Positions 1-11,330 of a DNA stretch of 64,000 bases are shown piece by piece. This DNA is from Hirsutella rhossiliensis (lineage: Eukaryota > Ascomycota > Sordariomycetes > Hypocreales > Ophiocordycipitaceae), in the NCBI RefSeq assembly GCF_020360975.1, contig NW_025408682.1, forward strand, positions 1 through 64,000. Reading direction: 5' to 3'. The notes beneath the pieces were generated by a model. It searched no databases and was not told where the DNA came from. It saw only the letters and a program-made list of their open reading frames with translations. Every line of letters begins with the position of its first letter. The stretch's first letter is position 1. The translations under genes were made by a program, and so were the position numbers.

Positions 1-1793
1 TAATATTATAGTATAAATACTATACGCCGTTTAGTATATAATCGGAAGCTTTATCTACTAGCTATATTAAGGCTACCTTAGTATTAGCTACTATTTAAAG
101 CCCTTCTAAGAAGTAAAAGTAGTTATAATTACTAAGCTAAGGTATAGGGATCTCTTTATACCCCGCGCCTAGCGCCCTATCTCCCTTTTATCCTATCTTA
201 GTAAGGGTCTTAAACGGCTTATTATATAGCGCTTAGTATAGGCCTTAGTCTACTTTAGTATATTATACCCTTAATAAGCTAGCGCGCTTTTAAAGAGGTC
301 GGCTATAGATCTTATAGCTGCCTTAGTTTATAATATTAAGGAAGCGTTCGCTTATAAGTAAGTCGCGATATTAATAACCTTAGATATATAAGGCGCTTTT
401 AATATAGTCCTATATAATAAATTAATCCTTTACTTATAGGAGTAAGGCTAGCTACTAAACCTCGTACGCTAGGTCGGCTCGTTTATATAAGGTAGGTCGG
501 TACGTATCCGCTACTAAGATATTATAACGGATTTATCGCTACTTTAGTATAGTCTATTATAGGGATCGCTAGTCTCTTTAATCCTCTTCCTATTATATAT
601 AGAACTAATCTACTACTAGGGTAGCTTAAAAGGGCGTTTCGGCTATATAAACAATACTACTATTCTCTATATTAGTAATAGCCTAAATAAAACGTCCGCT
701 AAAGTATCTTACCTTATAAGTAAGCTTATATTATAGGGCGCCGCTAATAGGATCTCTTTTAACCTTAAAAAGATAGAAGTAATATACTTCTCTTAAATAA
801 CGCTAAAGACGGCGCCGTTAGTACTTTATAGCGAATTTAAGAAATAGCTAGACCGAGCAATATACTAGCTTAGCGTCTAGCTTAATAGTATACTATCTTT
901 TAAGATTTATATTAAGAAATAAATAGCTAAGGTATAAGTAGTCGCCTTTTATCTTAAGAGACTAATAAATACTAAGTATAGTCCTCTACTAAGTATTATA
1001 CGACGAGCGGTCTATGCCTAGATTATTTTAGTACTACTTTACGCGGCGGAAGTCTAGTATCTTAGTTCTATATACCCGCGCTAAGCTAAGCTAGGTAAGG
1101 AAGGACCGTCTAAGATTAAATACCTCGTAAAAAAGATAAGTAAGGCACTTTATATATCTCTTCGGGCTATCCTACTAGTATAAAGAACTATACTAATAAA
1201 TATTCTATACTAAGAAGTAAGGATCCCGCTAGTCTCTCTACTACTTAAGGCGCGCTAGATTATATTTACTATATATCTTAAATCCCTAGACGAAACTTAT
1301 CCGCTCGTAAAGTATATATTAAAGCTAAAAGCCCTTATTATAAATAAAATAATTAAGCTAAAGTACTAAAAGTAGCTAAAACCCTCTTAGACTAAGCTAT
1401 AGCGCTTTAATAAATTACTAATAAGCTACTTAAGGCCTACCTTACTATAGCGCGGATTTATTAAAGAATAGACTATGCTTTTATAAAGTATATTAAAAAA
1501 TAAGATAGTAAAGAAATTTCGCGATTAACTCTAAGTACTATTACCCTAAACCCTAGCTATTTATTTTAATAGGTCCCGTTCTATTAAAGGCTATACCGGA
1601 TATAGCTATATTATTTATTAAGATAGATCTACTATCTTATACGATAAGGGCCGTCTTAGGCCTATTAAGGTTTTCGACGCTAAGGTAAAAGGTATATTAA
1701 AAGGGTTAAAGGCTATAGTAAGCCTTTTAAAAACTAACTATATCTTTATCTACCTTAATAACCTTATAACTATAATATACTTATAGGGCACGC
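1..1793 (+). mobile_element. LINE1: Tad-type non-LTR retrotransposon, part 1 (RIP-mutated, runs off left edge)
   Basis: Read on the plus strand with TAA/TAG treated as mutated Gln/Trp codons, this stretch gives the last part of a LINE ORF2: the reverse-transcriptase thumb and linker, then the start of an RNase H domain. The RNase H block near 1552-1610 reads AIYFNRSRSIKGYTGY, which fits the usual YSDGS...G.GY core with its first catalytic Asp changed to Asn. The reading stops exactly where element A1 begins and resumes after A1 ends, so A1 inserted into the RNase H coding part. All in-frame stops are TAA or TAG. Nothing here can be functional. The assignment to the Tad clade rests on the RT-linker-RNase H-zinc order and is an inference from family knowledge. 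Confidence 0.8.
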
Positions 1794-1979
1794 TATTATA
1801 GAGTAGGTAGAGGCGTGCGTATAAGTACTATTTATAGGATAATATTAATAGGCTATATAGAGCTCTCCTATATATAGCTAGCCTATATATATATATATAG
1901 GATCCGACCCTTTATATATAACTATATAGCTTAGGCTATAGCTTAAGCCTATAACCTATAATAGTTAAAGACTCTTATA
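1794..1979 (-). repeat. A1 LTR (3' LTR of the minus-strand element)
   Basis: It is 186 bp and aligns along its whole length with 8891-9076 and 49872-50057. Its ends are TA...TA where TG...CA is expected, consistent with RIP. It contains a long TATATA run followed by GGATCC that may be the promoter TATA region. Confidence 0.88.
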
Positions 1980-2589
1980 TAATACCTTCTTTTAAGCATA
2001 GCGTAGCGTTACCTAATTAATAGCTTTTATACTATTTAGCCTATACCGCTAGCTCTACCTTACCCTTTCCTATTAATCGTACTAGCCCTACTAGCCCTAT
2101 TATCCCTATACTTATTAGCTTAGGTAGCTAGAACTGCTTCATACTTATTAATGCCAGCCGTTTAAATACAGCGTAACTTATTATATACGCCTCAGGCAGC
2201 CGATGGCCAGACCCATATAAGCCTTAGGTTGCCCACCCCTGCTTCCTTAGGCAGCCTCTACTCTAAGGTATATAGGCGGTATCCCTCCCTTCTTTCTTTC
2301 TTTCCTTTTCTTCCTTCTTTAACTATAGTAATAGTAATAATAAGTAAGTTCTACTTTACCTAAGGCGTTAGTTTATTCTTAGCTATATAGGCTATATTAT
2401 TAATATATACTTATAGTAATAGTTATAGCTATAATAATAGCCTTAATAATAATAACTTTAATTAGTAAGTTCTTTACCTTATAAAGTAAGAGGCCGTAAT
2501 CTATAATACTAACTTCCGCGATAGATATATCTACCTCCCCCTCCCTTACTTCCTCTTTCTTAAAGTATATAGAGTCGTTTATCGACGCC

Positions 2590-3430
2590 GTGCTAAGTAT
2601 AGCCGATAATAGCTCCGCCGCTACTACTACTCCTACCTACGCCCCCGCGACCGCGCCTACTACCGCCGCCTTTACCTCTACTACGCTAGCCGCCCTTATA
2701 TCGCCCTTCTAGGTAATAATACTATCTCCGCCGCCGGCTATAACGCCTAGCCCCTCTACCCCTACCTCTACCTCTACTACCCCTATAAGTCCGCTACTTA
2801 GCGAGTATAGTAGCTATTTTCCGCTAACTTCTTAAAGTATAAACGCTAAGTATAAGCTAGAGCCGCTTACGCGGCCGCTTATATATAGTACGCGTTATGA
2901 GCCCCTACGCTAACTAAGTTAGGCGCTACTATAGCGGTAGTTATTACTAATACGCGCGTGCCGGCCGCGCCTATAAGGCGGCGCCTCCTATCTTACTTAC
3001 TATAGCGTTAGCTTAGAAGGCTAGCGCGTATAGGTAGGTACGAGGGGCTACTAAGAAGCGCCTTACTACCGCCGCCGCTGCCTACTATAATCTCCGCGCC
3101 CTTAAGCGCTAGGGCCTCGTCCTTAAGTAAGTTCCTCTCTTCTAGCTCTTTTACTTCTATTACTAACTCTCCTAGTACTAGGGATATTGCCTTTATCGCC
3201 CTATTAGCGGTTCCCTTAGCCGTGCCCGCCGCCGCCCCCGCTACTACTACTAGCTAGGCCCCCCTTACCCTTAGAGCCCCTAGAGCCGCTACTACCGCCG
3301 ACTAGCTCGCGGGCTTAGAAGGCCGCCTAAGCGCTTTAGAGAGCGCCGCCGCCGCTAATAAAGTAGAGGAGGACGATAAGGATAAGGATAAGAATAATAA
3401 TAAGGATAAGGAGTAGGTTTAGGTAGTCTA
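2590..3430. other. GC-rich 3' segment of A1, downstream of the chromodomain
   Basis: This part of A1 stays rich in GCC/GCG triplets while its surroundings are AT-rich, because CpG and CpC are not the main RIP targets. It lies between the chromodomain and the 3' LTR. A2 has the same segment at about 50600-51530. No known domain is recognisable. It could be an Ala/Gly-rich C-terminal tail or a small extra ORF. Confidence 0.5.
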
Positions 3431-3599
3431 AGGGCTTTACCTTAAAATAAACGCTATTTTTATCTCTACTTATATTATTACGCTTATATTATTATATAAC
3501 TACTACTTTACTTTACTTACTTTATAGTCCTAGCTTAAGCTACTATTAGTAGTCTATTAGTTTATTATTCTTATTTACTATTTTAAATAAAGCTTTAAA

Positions 3600-6500
3600 C
3601 TTATTAAGGGCTATAGTTCCTATAAACTTATATATAGGTTCCTATATAGGGTTAAGATACCTACGCTACTTAACGAGGACCTCTTAGTATTTCCCTTTAC
3701 TAACCTTTTTCTAGCGCGCGGCCTATATCTCTTTAACTTTAAACTTATCCTCTCCCTCTACCTTAATTATAAGCGGTTATACGTCTACTACTTCTTATTT
3801 AAGCAGCGGGTTAAAGGAGGCTCTATAAAAAAGGTCTATATTAATCTTATTATAGACCCCTATTAAGAGACTATTAAGCTCTATAACCTATAGGCTAATA
3901 ACCCTTTATACTATAAACTTCGCGTATAGCTAGTTAAGCTTCTTTTTTAGCTATACTAACCTATAGTTATAAAGGTCTAGCTATACCTTATCCCTTACTA
4001 TAAACCTATTTACTAGGGCCTTAGTCTTATTAATATACTGCTCTTAATCTTATACCGCGGCGGCTATTATAAATTAGTAATAATCTATAGTCTCTTATAG
4101 CTTTTATATAAATATAAAGTTATAGCCTTTTAGTAACGAATTAATATACTACTCCGCTACTATATTTATAGTAAAGGGAACTAGTAAGGGTAGTTCGAAG
4201 CTATATATTATAAAGAAAAGGGCTATCTTAATAAAGGTATATAGTTTACTATTTAATATAAGTTAAGCCGCGGGGAGCTACCGGTCTTAGTTTACTTAGT
4301 TATAGGCTAAGATAGCCTATAAGTAAGCCTACGCCTCCTAGTTAACCCTCTTAAGCCCTCTATTAGTCTATAGGTAATATACTATACTAAGTAGCTATAT
4401 AATCTAAAGTAGCTAGTATAGGTACTACTAAAAGTAGCTAGTTTAATTCGATCCCTTATTACTTATAATAAAAGCTAGCTAGCTATATAAGCGGGCTTAG
4501 TACTATAAGAAGCGCTCTATATAGGACTTTATATTTATAGATAGTATTAGCTTTAATATTATAAACTTATTAGGTCGGTCCTTAATTACCTATATATAGT
4601 AGTTACCGCCCTTTATAAGTAGGAGGTCTATTATAAAGTCTATCTATATATATATATAAAACTAGTTAGGTACTAAAAGCTACTTAAGTAGCCCCTTAAG
4701 CTATGCCCTTTAAATCTTAGTATAGCTATAGATATCGTAGTTATAGTAGAAGCAGCGAACGTAGTACTATAGGAGGAGCTAGTAGAAATCCTTTATAAGG
4801 CTTACTACTATACCCTACTAACCTAGGTAGCTTACGATACTAGAGTTATAGATAAGCTAGACTAGCTTCCCTTAGAGCTCGTTCTATTTATCTAGCTCTA
4901 GTAGTTTATCTTTCTCCTTAGCTTCTATAGTATATAGCGCGCTATAGATCCTAGGCCTCGATATCTACTCTTATTAGCTAGTCTTAATCCCTTTAAGAAA
5001 GCGTATCTAGGACTATAAAGTCCCGCCTTAGCTAGTACTTAATTAAGAAGTTAAAGTATAAAAGATACTCTACTTAGTAGGCTTACCGCTTTAAGAGGTA
5101 CTAGCGGGTTATAAAGTACTTAAGGTTCCTATAGTTTATAAGAACCTTAAAGCTCTTATAGCTTTAAAGCTTTATATACTATTACTTACTATTACTTAAG
5201 GTAGCTAATAATCGCTAGTATCTCTTTATTATAAATAGCGTAAATCCGCTCTGCTAAGGTTAACTTATAAGAGTAAAACGCTACTAGTTACTTCCGCCCG
5301 TCTACCTCCTAAGAGAGCGTTCCTTTAAGTGCCTAGCCGCTATAGTCCGCTTTAACTAACGTAGACTAGTTAAAGTCTTACTAAAGTAGTACTAAGGCTT
5401 ATAAGAATAGGTCCTTAAGCGTATAGAATGCTCCTTTCTATATAGGCCCTTAATAAAAGGCGGTTTATTTCTTAGTAATCTTATTTAAGGGTATTATAAT
5501 ATAAGAGAAGCCCTTAATAAATATCCTATAATAGTTCGCGAACTTAAGAAAGCTCTATATAGCTATTTATATAGTTAAGGCCGCTTAGTCTTAGATCGCT
5601 TAGATCTTTATAGGATCCGCTTATATACCTATGCCTATATAGATAATAAAGCTTAGGTACTTAACCCTCTTAACCTTAAATTCGTATTTATTTAGGTTAA
5701 GGTAGAGCCTATAAAAGGAGACGCTTACAGACCCTATACTTCTATATATCCTTATAAGAGCTGCTCGTATAAATAAGGATATTATCTATATATATAAAGG
5801 CGAAGTTATCGAGAAGTTCAAGTATATTATTAATATAATAACTAAAGATAGTAGGCGCTTTTAAGAGGCAAAGGGTTATAAGCTACTTAAATAAGCTATA
5901 AGCATATGTAACGCTGTCTTTACTTATTACCCCCAAGATCTATACCTTATAGAACGCTTATTTTATATTTAGCTTTATAAACTACTTTACCTTTAAAAGG
6001 TTATAGAGCGTATCTAAGATTGTAAAGGTAGTTCTAGCCTTATAATTACGTTTAGAGCCCTATAGTTATAATAAAACTATATCCCGCCCCTTAGTTTATA
6101 TATAAATAGAACTAGCGCTCTTACTTTAGAGCTACTTACTTAAATAAAACCCTTATTTAAGAGGTCCCTTAGTATCTTCTTTAGTACTAGTAGCTCTATA
6201 TATAATATACTATATAGCGGTCTAAACGGTATAAGTAGTTCCTACCCTTTTTTATTAGTATAAAGTATAATCCTATACTCTACCCTTAGCTTATATAGGT
6301 TAAGCTTATCCGCTTCCTAGGACTTAAATAGCGGTAGGAGGTTATAAAAGCGCTGTAGTATCTATTACTATAGCTTAAAAAGCGACTTTAGCTTCTTTAT
6401 CTAAAAGGCCTTATTAATATCCGCTAAGCTAACTATATAAACCGCTACGTTAGCCACTACCTAGCCTTACCCTTACTCTACCTATTATATAGTTCTTATA
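3600..6500 (-). pseudogene. A1 pol: RT, integrase and chromodomain remnants
   Basis: Going right to left on the minus strand there is an RT palm with YIDN in place of YxDD (about 5777-5796), an RNase H stretch, an integrase C-terminal block with TNRGLKRVN (about 4330-4385), and a chromodomain-like end containing VLVK, then RRYLNPI*EP (about 3600-3740). Each block is interrupted by TAA/TAG codons, and Asp-to-Asn changes hit the catalytic motif. The order RT-RNase H-IN-chromodomain identifies a Ty3/gypsy chromovirus. Roughly 345 bp present in A2 at 53058-53401 are absent here near position 4936. Confidence 0.8.
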
Positions 6501-6628
6501 AAGATAGAGGCAAGGACTTCTTATACTAAGTATAAAGCTTATACGCTTAGTCTTATACTTATAGAACTATCGTTATAGCGGACCTATTATTCTATAGGCC
6601 TAAACTATAGCTTCCTTTAGTACTAAAC

Positions 6629-7324
6629 TATAAGAATATACCCTTATATTCCTATTTTACTGTTATAAAGAAATAATAGGTATAGGGAGGCTCTATAGAA
6701 TAAGCTGGTAAAAAGAGGCTCTATAATATAGTCTAAGGGAATAACCCTTAAAAGATAAAGACCTCTACTAGATATCTATACCTTCCTCTAGGAAAAGCGG
6801 GTTAGGATAAGCCATCCTTATAAAAAAAATATGCATAAAATGCATAAGTTAATTATGAGCAGAACGGATACCCTATTGCCTATTTTAGGCCTAGCGGTTC
6901 CGAAGATATCCGCGATACGAGAATAGGTAGGGCATAGAACATTCTAGTTAAATCCACTACTTATGCTAGAACCCATAGTCTTACGTTAACCATCACGCCA
7001 CAATCAGACCACCTACTAAGTTAGGAAGATATACTATAGATAGAGCTTTTTAAGCACTATAGAATGTGCTAGAAAGCTAACTAATTGCTCTACTAGTAGG
7101 CGAGCAATAGTCTATAAAAGACGAAGGATTTCCCTAGGAGTAGTAGATAGAATAAGTAAGTTTATAAGTATCTTTTGCAACGCTATTCTTTTAATATATT
7201 ATTCAGCCCCTTATATGCTCGTTATAAATTCCGGACGAAATCCTACCCTATACTTCTTCGACCGATCCTTCCGCTTACGTTATTAATTACCCGATTCTAC
7301 GCTTATTGCTTATACCTTCTTATA
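6629..7324. repeat. Solo LTR, family B, lightly RIP-mutated
   Basis: This 696-bp insert interrupts A1; A2 lacks it at the same site (about 55100). It is flanked by a perfect 5-bp repeat TAAAC (6624-6628 and 7325-7329). Its ends are TATAAG...CTTATA, matching an original TGTAAG...CTTACA. The same sequence occurs at 25728-25998 plus 33836-34261. No internal retroelement sequence is attached, so it is a solo LTR left by LTR-LTR recombination. Unlike its surroundings it keeps many CA and TG dinucleotides. Confidence 0.85.
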
Positions 7325-8890
7325 TAAACTAAGTATAACTCTATATATAATAACTAAGGTTTCCTAAGGATTAAGGGAAACTTTAGTTAAGGGATTATAT
7401 AGGCTATAATAAGCTTATAGTAACTATTAACTTTTATAGCTAGCTATATAATACGCTTAATTACTATACCCTCTATTATACTTAAGGCGCCCTTTACTCG
7501 CCTTAGGGCGATCGTTTCTACTAGTACTTATATCTCTTATATAAGCGCCTTATTAACTATAGCGTAGTATTAATAGCCCTTATCTATAAGGGCGGTAATA
7601 AGTAAGGAGTTATTAATTATAACCTATATTAAAGTAGGCTCTTCTTTTATATAGGCGGATAATTCCTCTTTCTCCTTTACTAGTGCTAGTAATTAGGGCT
7701 CTAGAGCCTATCTTTACTCTAGAGCTACTCTTTTTCCTTTAGGCCTAGGGGGGCGGAGTCCTCTTTATTATCTAAGGTAAGAAGCGGTTTTATCTTTACT
7801 ACTTAAACCGCTATAGGCTGCTTAGCTAAAAGGAAAGGGTATTTTAATATAAAGTATATAGATACGCCGTAATATAGGCAGCGGCCGTTAGCCTTTTTCT
7901 TTCCGATTTCCTTACTCGTTACTTACTTCGCCCGCTACTTAAAGTATAGGGCAGTATAGGGGGTAGTCGACGGCGTCTTCTTACCGCGTCTAGCCCGGTC
8001 TATATAAGTAGCCGATATTAAGGTATCCCTATCTATATTAATAGCTAGTTATTTATTTTATAAAGGGGCGGTAATCCTATCCTTATTATACGGTATATAC
8101 TTATAAAGCTTTTAAAAACATAGCGTTTACTTATAGCCTTATACTACCTTTATTAATTAGCTTATATACTCGCTATAGTTAGTAAGTATAATTATAGGGA
8201 TAAGTAGCTCTTATAGAGCTAGCGTAATTAAATTCTATAGCTATATAAGCTTTACGCTATCTTCCTATATTATAGTCCCTACTACCTATAAGAGCGTCTC
8301 TTTAAAATTAAAAAGGAATTCGCTAAAGGTTTATCTATCTCTTTACTTAAGGGTCTATAGCTAATCTTATACCTTCTCCTACTCCTATACGTTGCCGAAC
8401 GTATATATAAGGTATTAAAAGAAGTCTTATAAGTTACGTCTACTCCTAGGGCCGCCCTTATCTTAGAATCTAGAGATCCGCTATATCTAAGGCTTTAGTA
8501 GTATATAAAAGAGCGAATACTATACTATATTATAATAGCTATTTAGGCCCTATTTCTTATCGGTTATAAACTTTATCTATAGCTAGCTAAGGTAGAAGTA
8601 AAAGGACTTTAGCTTACCGTCCTAAGTCGGCTAAGGGAGCGGCTTCTACGTCGGTAGTATTACCGCTATAACCGGCGTTACGGAGGTTATAAGGGTTAAA
8701 GCTAGTCTCGTAGACGGCTCCCTTAGTATAGCGAGAACCTCGTCCTTCTCGCTAGCTATCGCGCTTTTAATCGCTTCTAGGATAGCTATAATACTTCCTA
8801 TCTATCTAAGGAGGGGCGGAGTACTTCCTTAAGGAGGAGGCGCCCTCTCCTAAGAGATATCTATTAGATCTATTAATTAATAGCTTATAC

Positions 8891-9076
8891 TATTATAGAG
8901 TAAGTAAAGGCGTACGTATAGGTGCTATCTATAAGATAATATTAATAAGCTATATAGAGCTCTCTTATACGCGGCTAGCCTATATATATATATATAGGAT
9001 CCGGCCCTTTATACGTAACTATATAGCTTAGGCCGTAGCTTAAGCCTATAACCTATAATAGTTAAAGACTCTTATA
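8891..9076 (-). repeat. A1 LTR (5' LTR of the minus-strand element)
   Basis: It is 186 bp and pairs with 1794-1979. It ends immediately before the target duplication TACGC at 9077-9081. Confidence 0.88.
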
Positions 9077-9081
9077 TACGC

Positions 9082-10046
9082 TAAGCGACTCCTTATAAGA
9101 GGTCTTCCTTAAGTTTTAATCTTTAGCGTAAAAATATAAAGCTATAGAGGTCTATTAGATCCCTAGCTATACTAATATCCTAGGTAACGAGGAGGCTAAT
9201 ACTCTAGTAAAGGTAGGAGTATTACTACTAGAACCTACTAATAACGTCCTAACTTTAGCGTACCTATAAAAGATTGCTTAATAGTAGCTAAAAGAGGCTT
9301 TTAAGGCCTAGTAGGAAGCCTTTATACCGGAGCGATATAGAGACCTAAGGCTTAAAGCTAAAACTAGCTATCTATTAAAATTAGCGCTCTCTTAGCCCTT
9401 ACTTTATAACTTACTTATAGTAAGAACCTACTATAGGGATTTTACTAACTACTACGAAAGGTTTAGTTATAACGATACGCGACTAACGTACTTATATAGA
9501 CAACGAAAAGAGCTAGTATATATCTTTTACTATAGAAAGGTTACGCTAAGGTATTATATACGGCTTATACCTTAGCTAGCTATAGCTATTAACCGCGTAA
9601 TTAGTAAGGACTTTAATAAATTCGTTAGGCTAGTAAAAGCAAGCTCCTTTTTTAGAGGGATCTACCTACGCTACTAAAAGGTTATTATTCTCCTCTCTTA
9701 CCCTACCTTTTCCTCTTAATTCTTTCTATTACCTACTCCGATCTCGGGCGGCGTTAAGGTCTCGCGACTATACGATCGCCGAGGTTATTAAGGGCTATAA
9801 GGCCCTAGAAGTAAATTAGCTAATCTAACTATAGGATAGCTTTCTCTTAGTACTTAGACGTCCCGCTAACGGGTAATAGGTTTATTATAAGCGCTATTAA
9901 GCCGATAAAATACTAGATAGTAGGTAAAGTTTATAATATATAGTATATAGACACCTATTAGCTTAGCACGTCCTATGCTCCCCTATAGAGACCTAAGCGA
10001 CTAAAAGTTACTAGAGGGAAAATATACTAAACTAAACTAAACTAAA
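9082..10046 (+). mobile_element. LINE1, part 2: RNase H end, zinc region and 3' tail
   Basis: The plus-strand LINE reading continues after A1. It gives the end of RNase H, then a block at about 9465-9560 reading LTYLYRQRKELVYIFYYRK. This matches the C-terminal CxC...HxxxxC zinc region of Tad-type LINEs with each Cys codon (TGC/TGT) changed to a Tyr codon and each His codon likewise. The untranslated 3' end closes with four copies of a CTAAA-like unit (10025-10046), a typical simple-repeat LINE tail. The RIP signature ends at this tail. Confidence 0.78.
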
Positions 10047-10057
10047 GGTGAGCCGGA

Positions 10058-10065
10058 ATCTAGAA
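10058..10065. repeat. 8-bp target duplication, left copy (ATCTAGAA)
   Basis: It is identical to 11323-11330. The two copies directly abut the terminal inverted repeats of the element at 10066-11322. The sequence fits the hAT target preference NTNNNNAN. Confidence 0.85.
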
Positions 10066-10426
10066 GAGTATTGCTATTTACACAATAGCATATTGCTATT
10101 TACACACTCGACCCATTTTTAAGATACGTACTAAAGCCAGCCCGCCCGCCCTTATACCGCGCGCGCCTGGCAAGCACCGCCTAAATGCCCGCACCCGCGC
10201 CTGCGCCCGCCCGCGCACACACACAACCCGCACACACATAAGAGGCAATAAAGGCCACATAATGCATGCCTCTTAATTCGCTCAAATAACGCATTTCCGG
10301 GCCTTGAGCTCGAAGTTGCAATAATCGGCCCGTCAATTAACCCGGCTCCTGGCCCTTACGGCTGTGGCGGCGGCGTCGTCGTTGCCTGCATCCCACTCAA
10401 CGATCCCTCTAACGCCTGACGAAGCC

Positions 10427-10475
10427 GGCTGCCCTGACGAAGCCGGCTGCCCTAACGAAGCCGGCGGCGCGCCCC
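10427..10475. repeat. Short tandem repeat, 18-bp unit, about 2.7 copies
   Basis: The unit GACGAAGCCGGCTGCCCT repeats, with the last copy diverging. It lies inside the core of the TIR element and translates as a repeated DEAGCP block. Confidence 0.8.
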
Positions 10476-10677
10476 TCCTGCCGCGTCCTCTTGATCCCCT
10501 TCCCCTTGTATTTCCTCGAGCTGATGATCCTTGTTGTGACGCTGCGAGAGACCGCGGGCTATAGCTAAGTTCATCAATCTCGTCGCGCCCCCGGCGCCTT
10601 CGAACGCTTGCGTTGAGCCGCCTTGAGCTAGCCTAACTCGAATTAGGTAGCTGGGATGCCCTTATAGCCGGCTGTGA

Positions 10678-10725
10678 CTATGATGCCGTCTGTGATGCCG
10701 TCTGTGATGCTGTCTGTGATACCCT
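10678..10725. repeat. Short tandem repeat, 14-bp unit TGATGCCGTCTGTG-like
   Basis: Three to four imperfect copies of a TGATGCCGTCTG unit lie in the core of the TIR element. No coding role is evident. Confidence 0.7.
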
Positions 10726-11322
10726 CGCTGTGAGGGAGCTTGGTATAGGTAGCTTATTATTACGGGGCCGGCCGCGTGTAATAGTAACAACGTCGGGGTC
10801 GCGGATTCGTAGCAATAGCTCCTCGAGGTCCTAATAGTAGTAATTAGTATTAAATTTACCTAAAAAGGGGGGGGGTCTTTACTAACGGCTTCTTAAGCCA
10901 CCATCGCGAGAGAACATTATGCTTTTTAAACAAGGCCGCAATAGCTATAGCTCCGCGTTAGTAAAGGCATCGCGGCGAGGGCAAGCCTATATTATATAGC
11001 AAGTAGGTTAACTGCTTCGTAGGTGATTTTCACACTAAGATCCCCGAGCTAAGTCTGCCTAAGGAACTGACGCCTTTGTCGCATCTCTTGCCGGGCATCG
11101 CAGCGCTGGTGATAGCTTCAAATTTGGTATATGTGTGTGGGTTGTGTGCGTGTAGGTTGTGTGTGCGGGCGGGCGCAGGCGCGGGTGCGGGCATTTAGGC
11201 GGTACGGGTACTTGCCAGGCGCGCGCGGTACAAATGGGCGGGGCGGGCTGGCTTTAGTACGTATCTTAAAAATAGGTCGAGTGTGCAAACAGCAATATGC
11301 TATTGTGTAAATAGCAATACTC

Positions 11323-11330
11323 ATCTAGAA
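11323..11330. repeat. 8-bp target duplication, right copy (ATCTAGAA)
   Basis: It is identical to 10058-10065 and defines the right border of the TIR element. Confidence 0.85.

Larger units (their letters stand above)
1794..9076 (-). mobile_element. A1: Ty3/gypsy chromovirus, complete but RIP-mutated
   Basis: Two 186-bp direct repeats (1794-1979 and 8891-9076) bound the element. The flanking 5-mers are CACGC (1789-1793) and TACGC (9077-9081), a target duplication differing by one C-to-T change. A pyrimidine run just right of the left LTR is a polypurine tract on the minus strand, so the element reads right to left. Minus-strand motifs agree: an RT core reading FIYIDNILIY at about 5770-5800 (normal YxDD), an integrase block reading TNRGLKRVN near 4330-4385 (normal QTDGxxERxN), and a chromodomain-like block near 3600-3740. 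Without the solo LTR inserted at 6629-7324 it is about 6.6 kb. A2 (49872-56695) is a second copy. Confidence 0.9.
10066..11322. mobile_element. 1.26-kb non-autonomous TIR element with ~190-bp arms and 8-bp TSD
   Basis: The left arm (10066 to about 10250) and the reverse complement of the right arm (11322 back to about 11130) are nearly identical over about 190 bp, starting GAGTATTGCTATTTACAC. The motif TATTGCTATTTACAC occurs twice in tandem at each end, like subterminal transposase-binding repeats. The inner arms are C-rich with CACACA runs. The core (10250-11130) encodes no recognisable transposase; a 66-codon frame at 10364-10564 has no recognisable domain. The 8-bp duplication points to hAT or another superfamily with 8-bp duplications, although hAT arms are normally much shorter. 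The element shows no RIP signature, so it is probably single-copy or recent. Confidence 0.82.

Noticed and set aside
11118..11324. 68-codon minus-strand frame
   Set aside because: It falls almost wholly within the right inverted arm of the TIR element.
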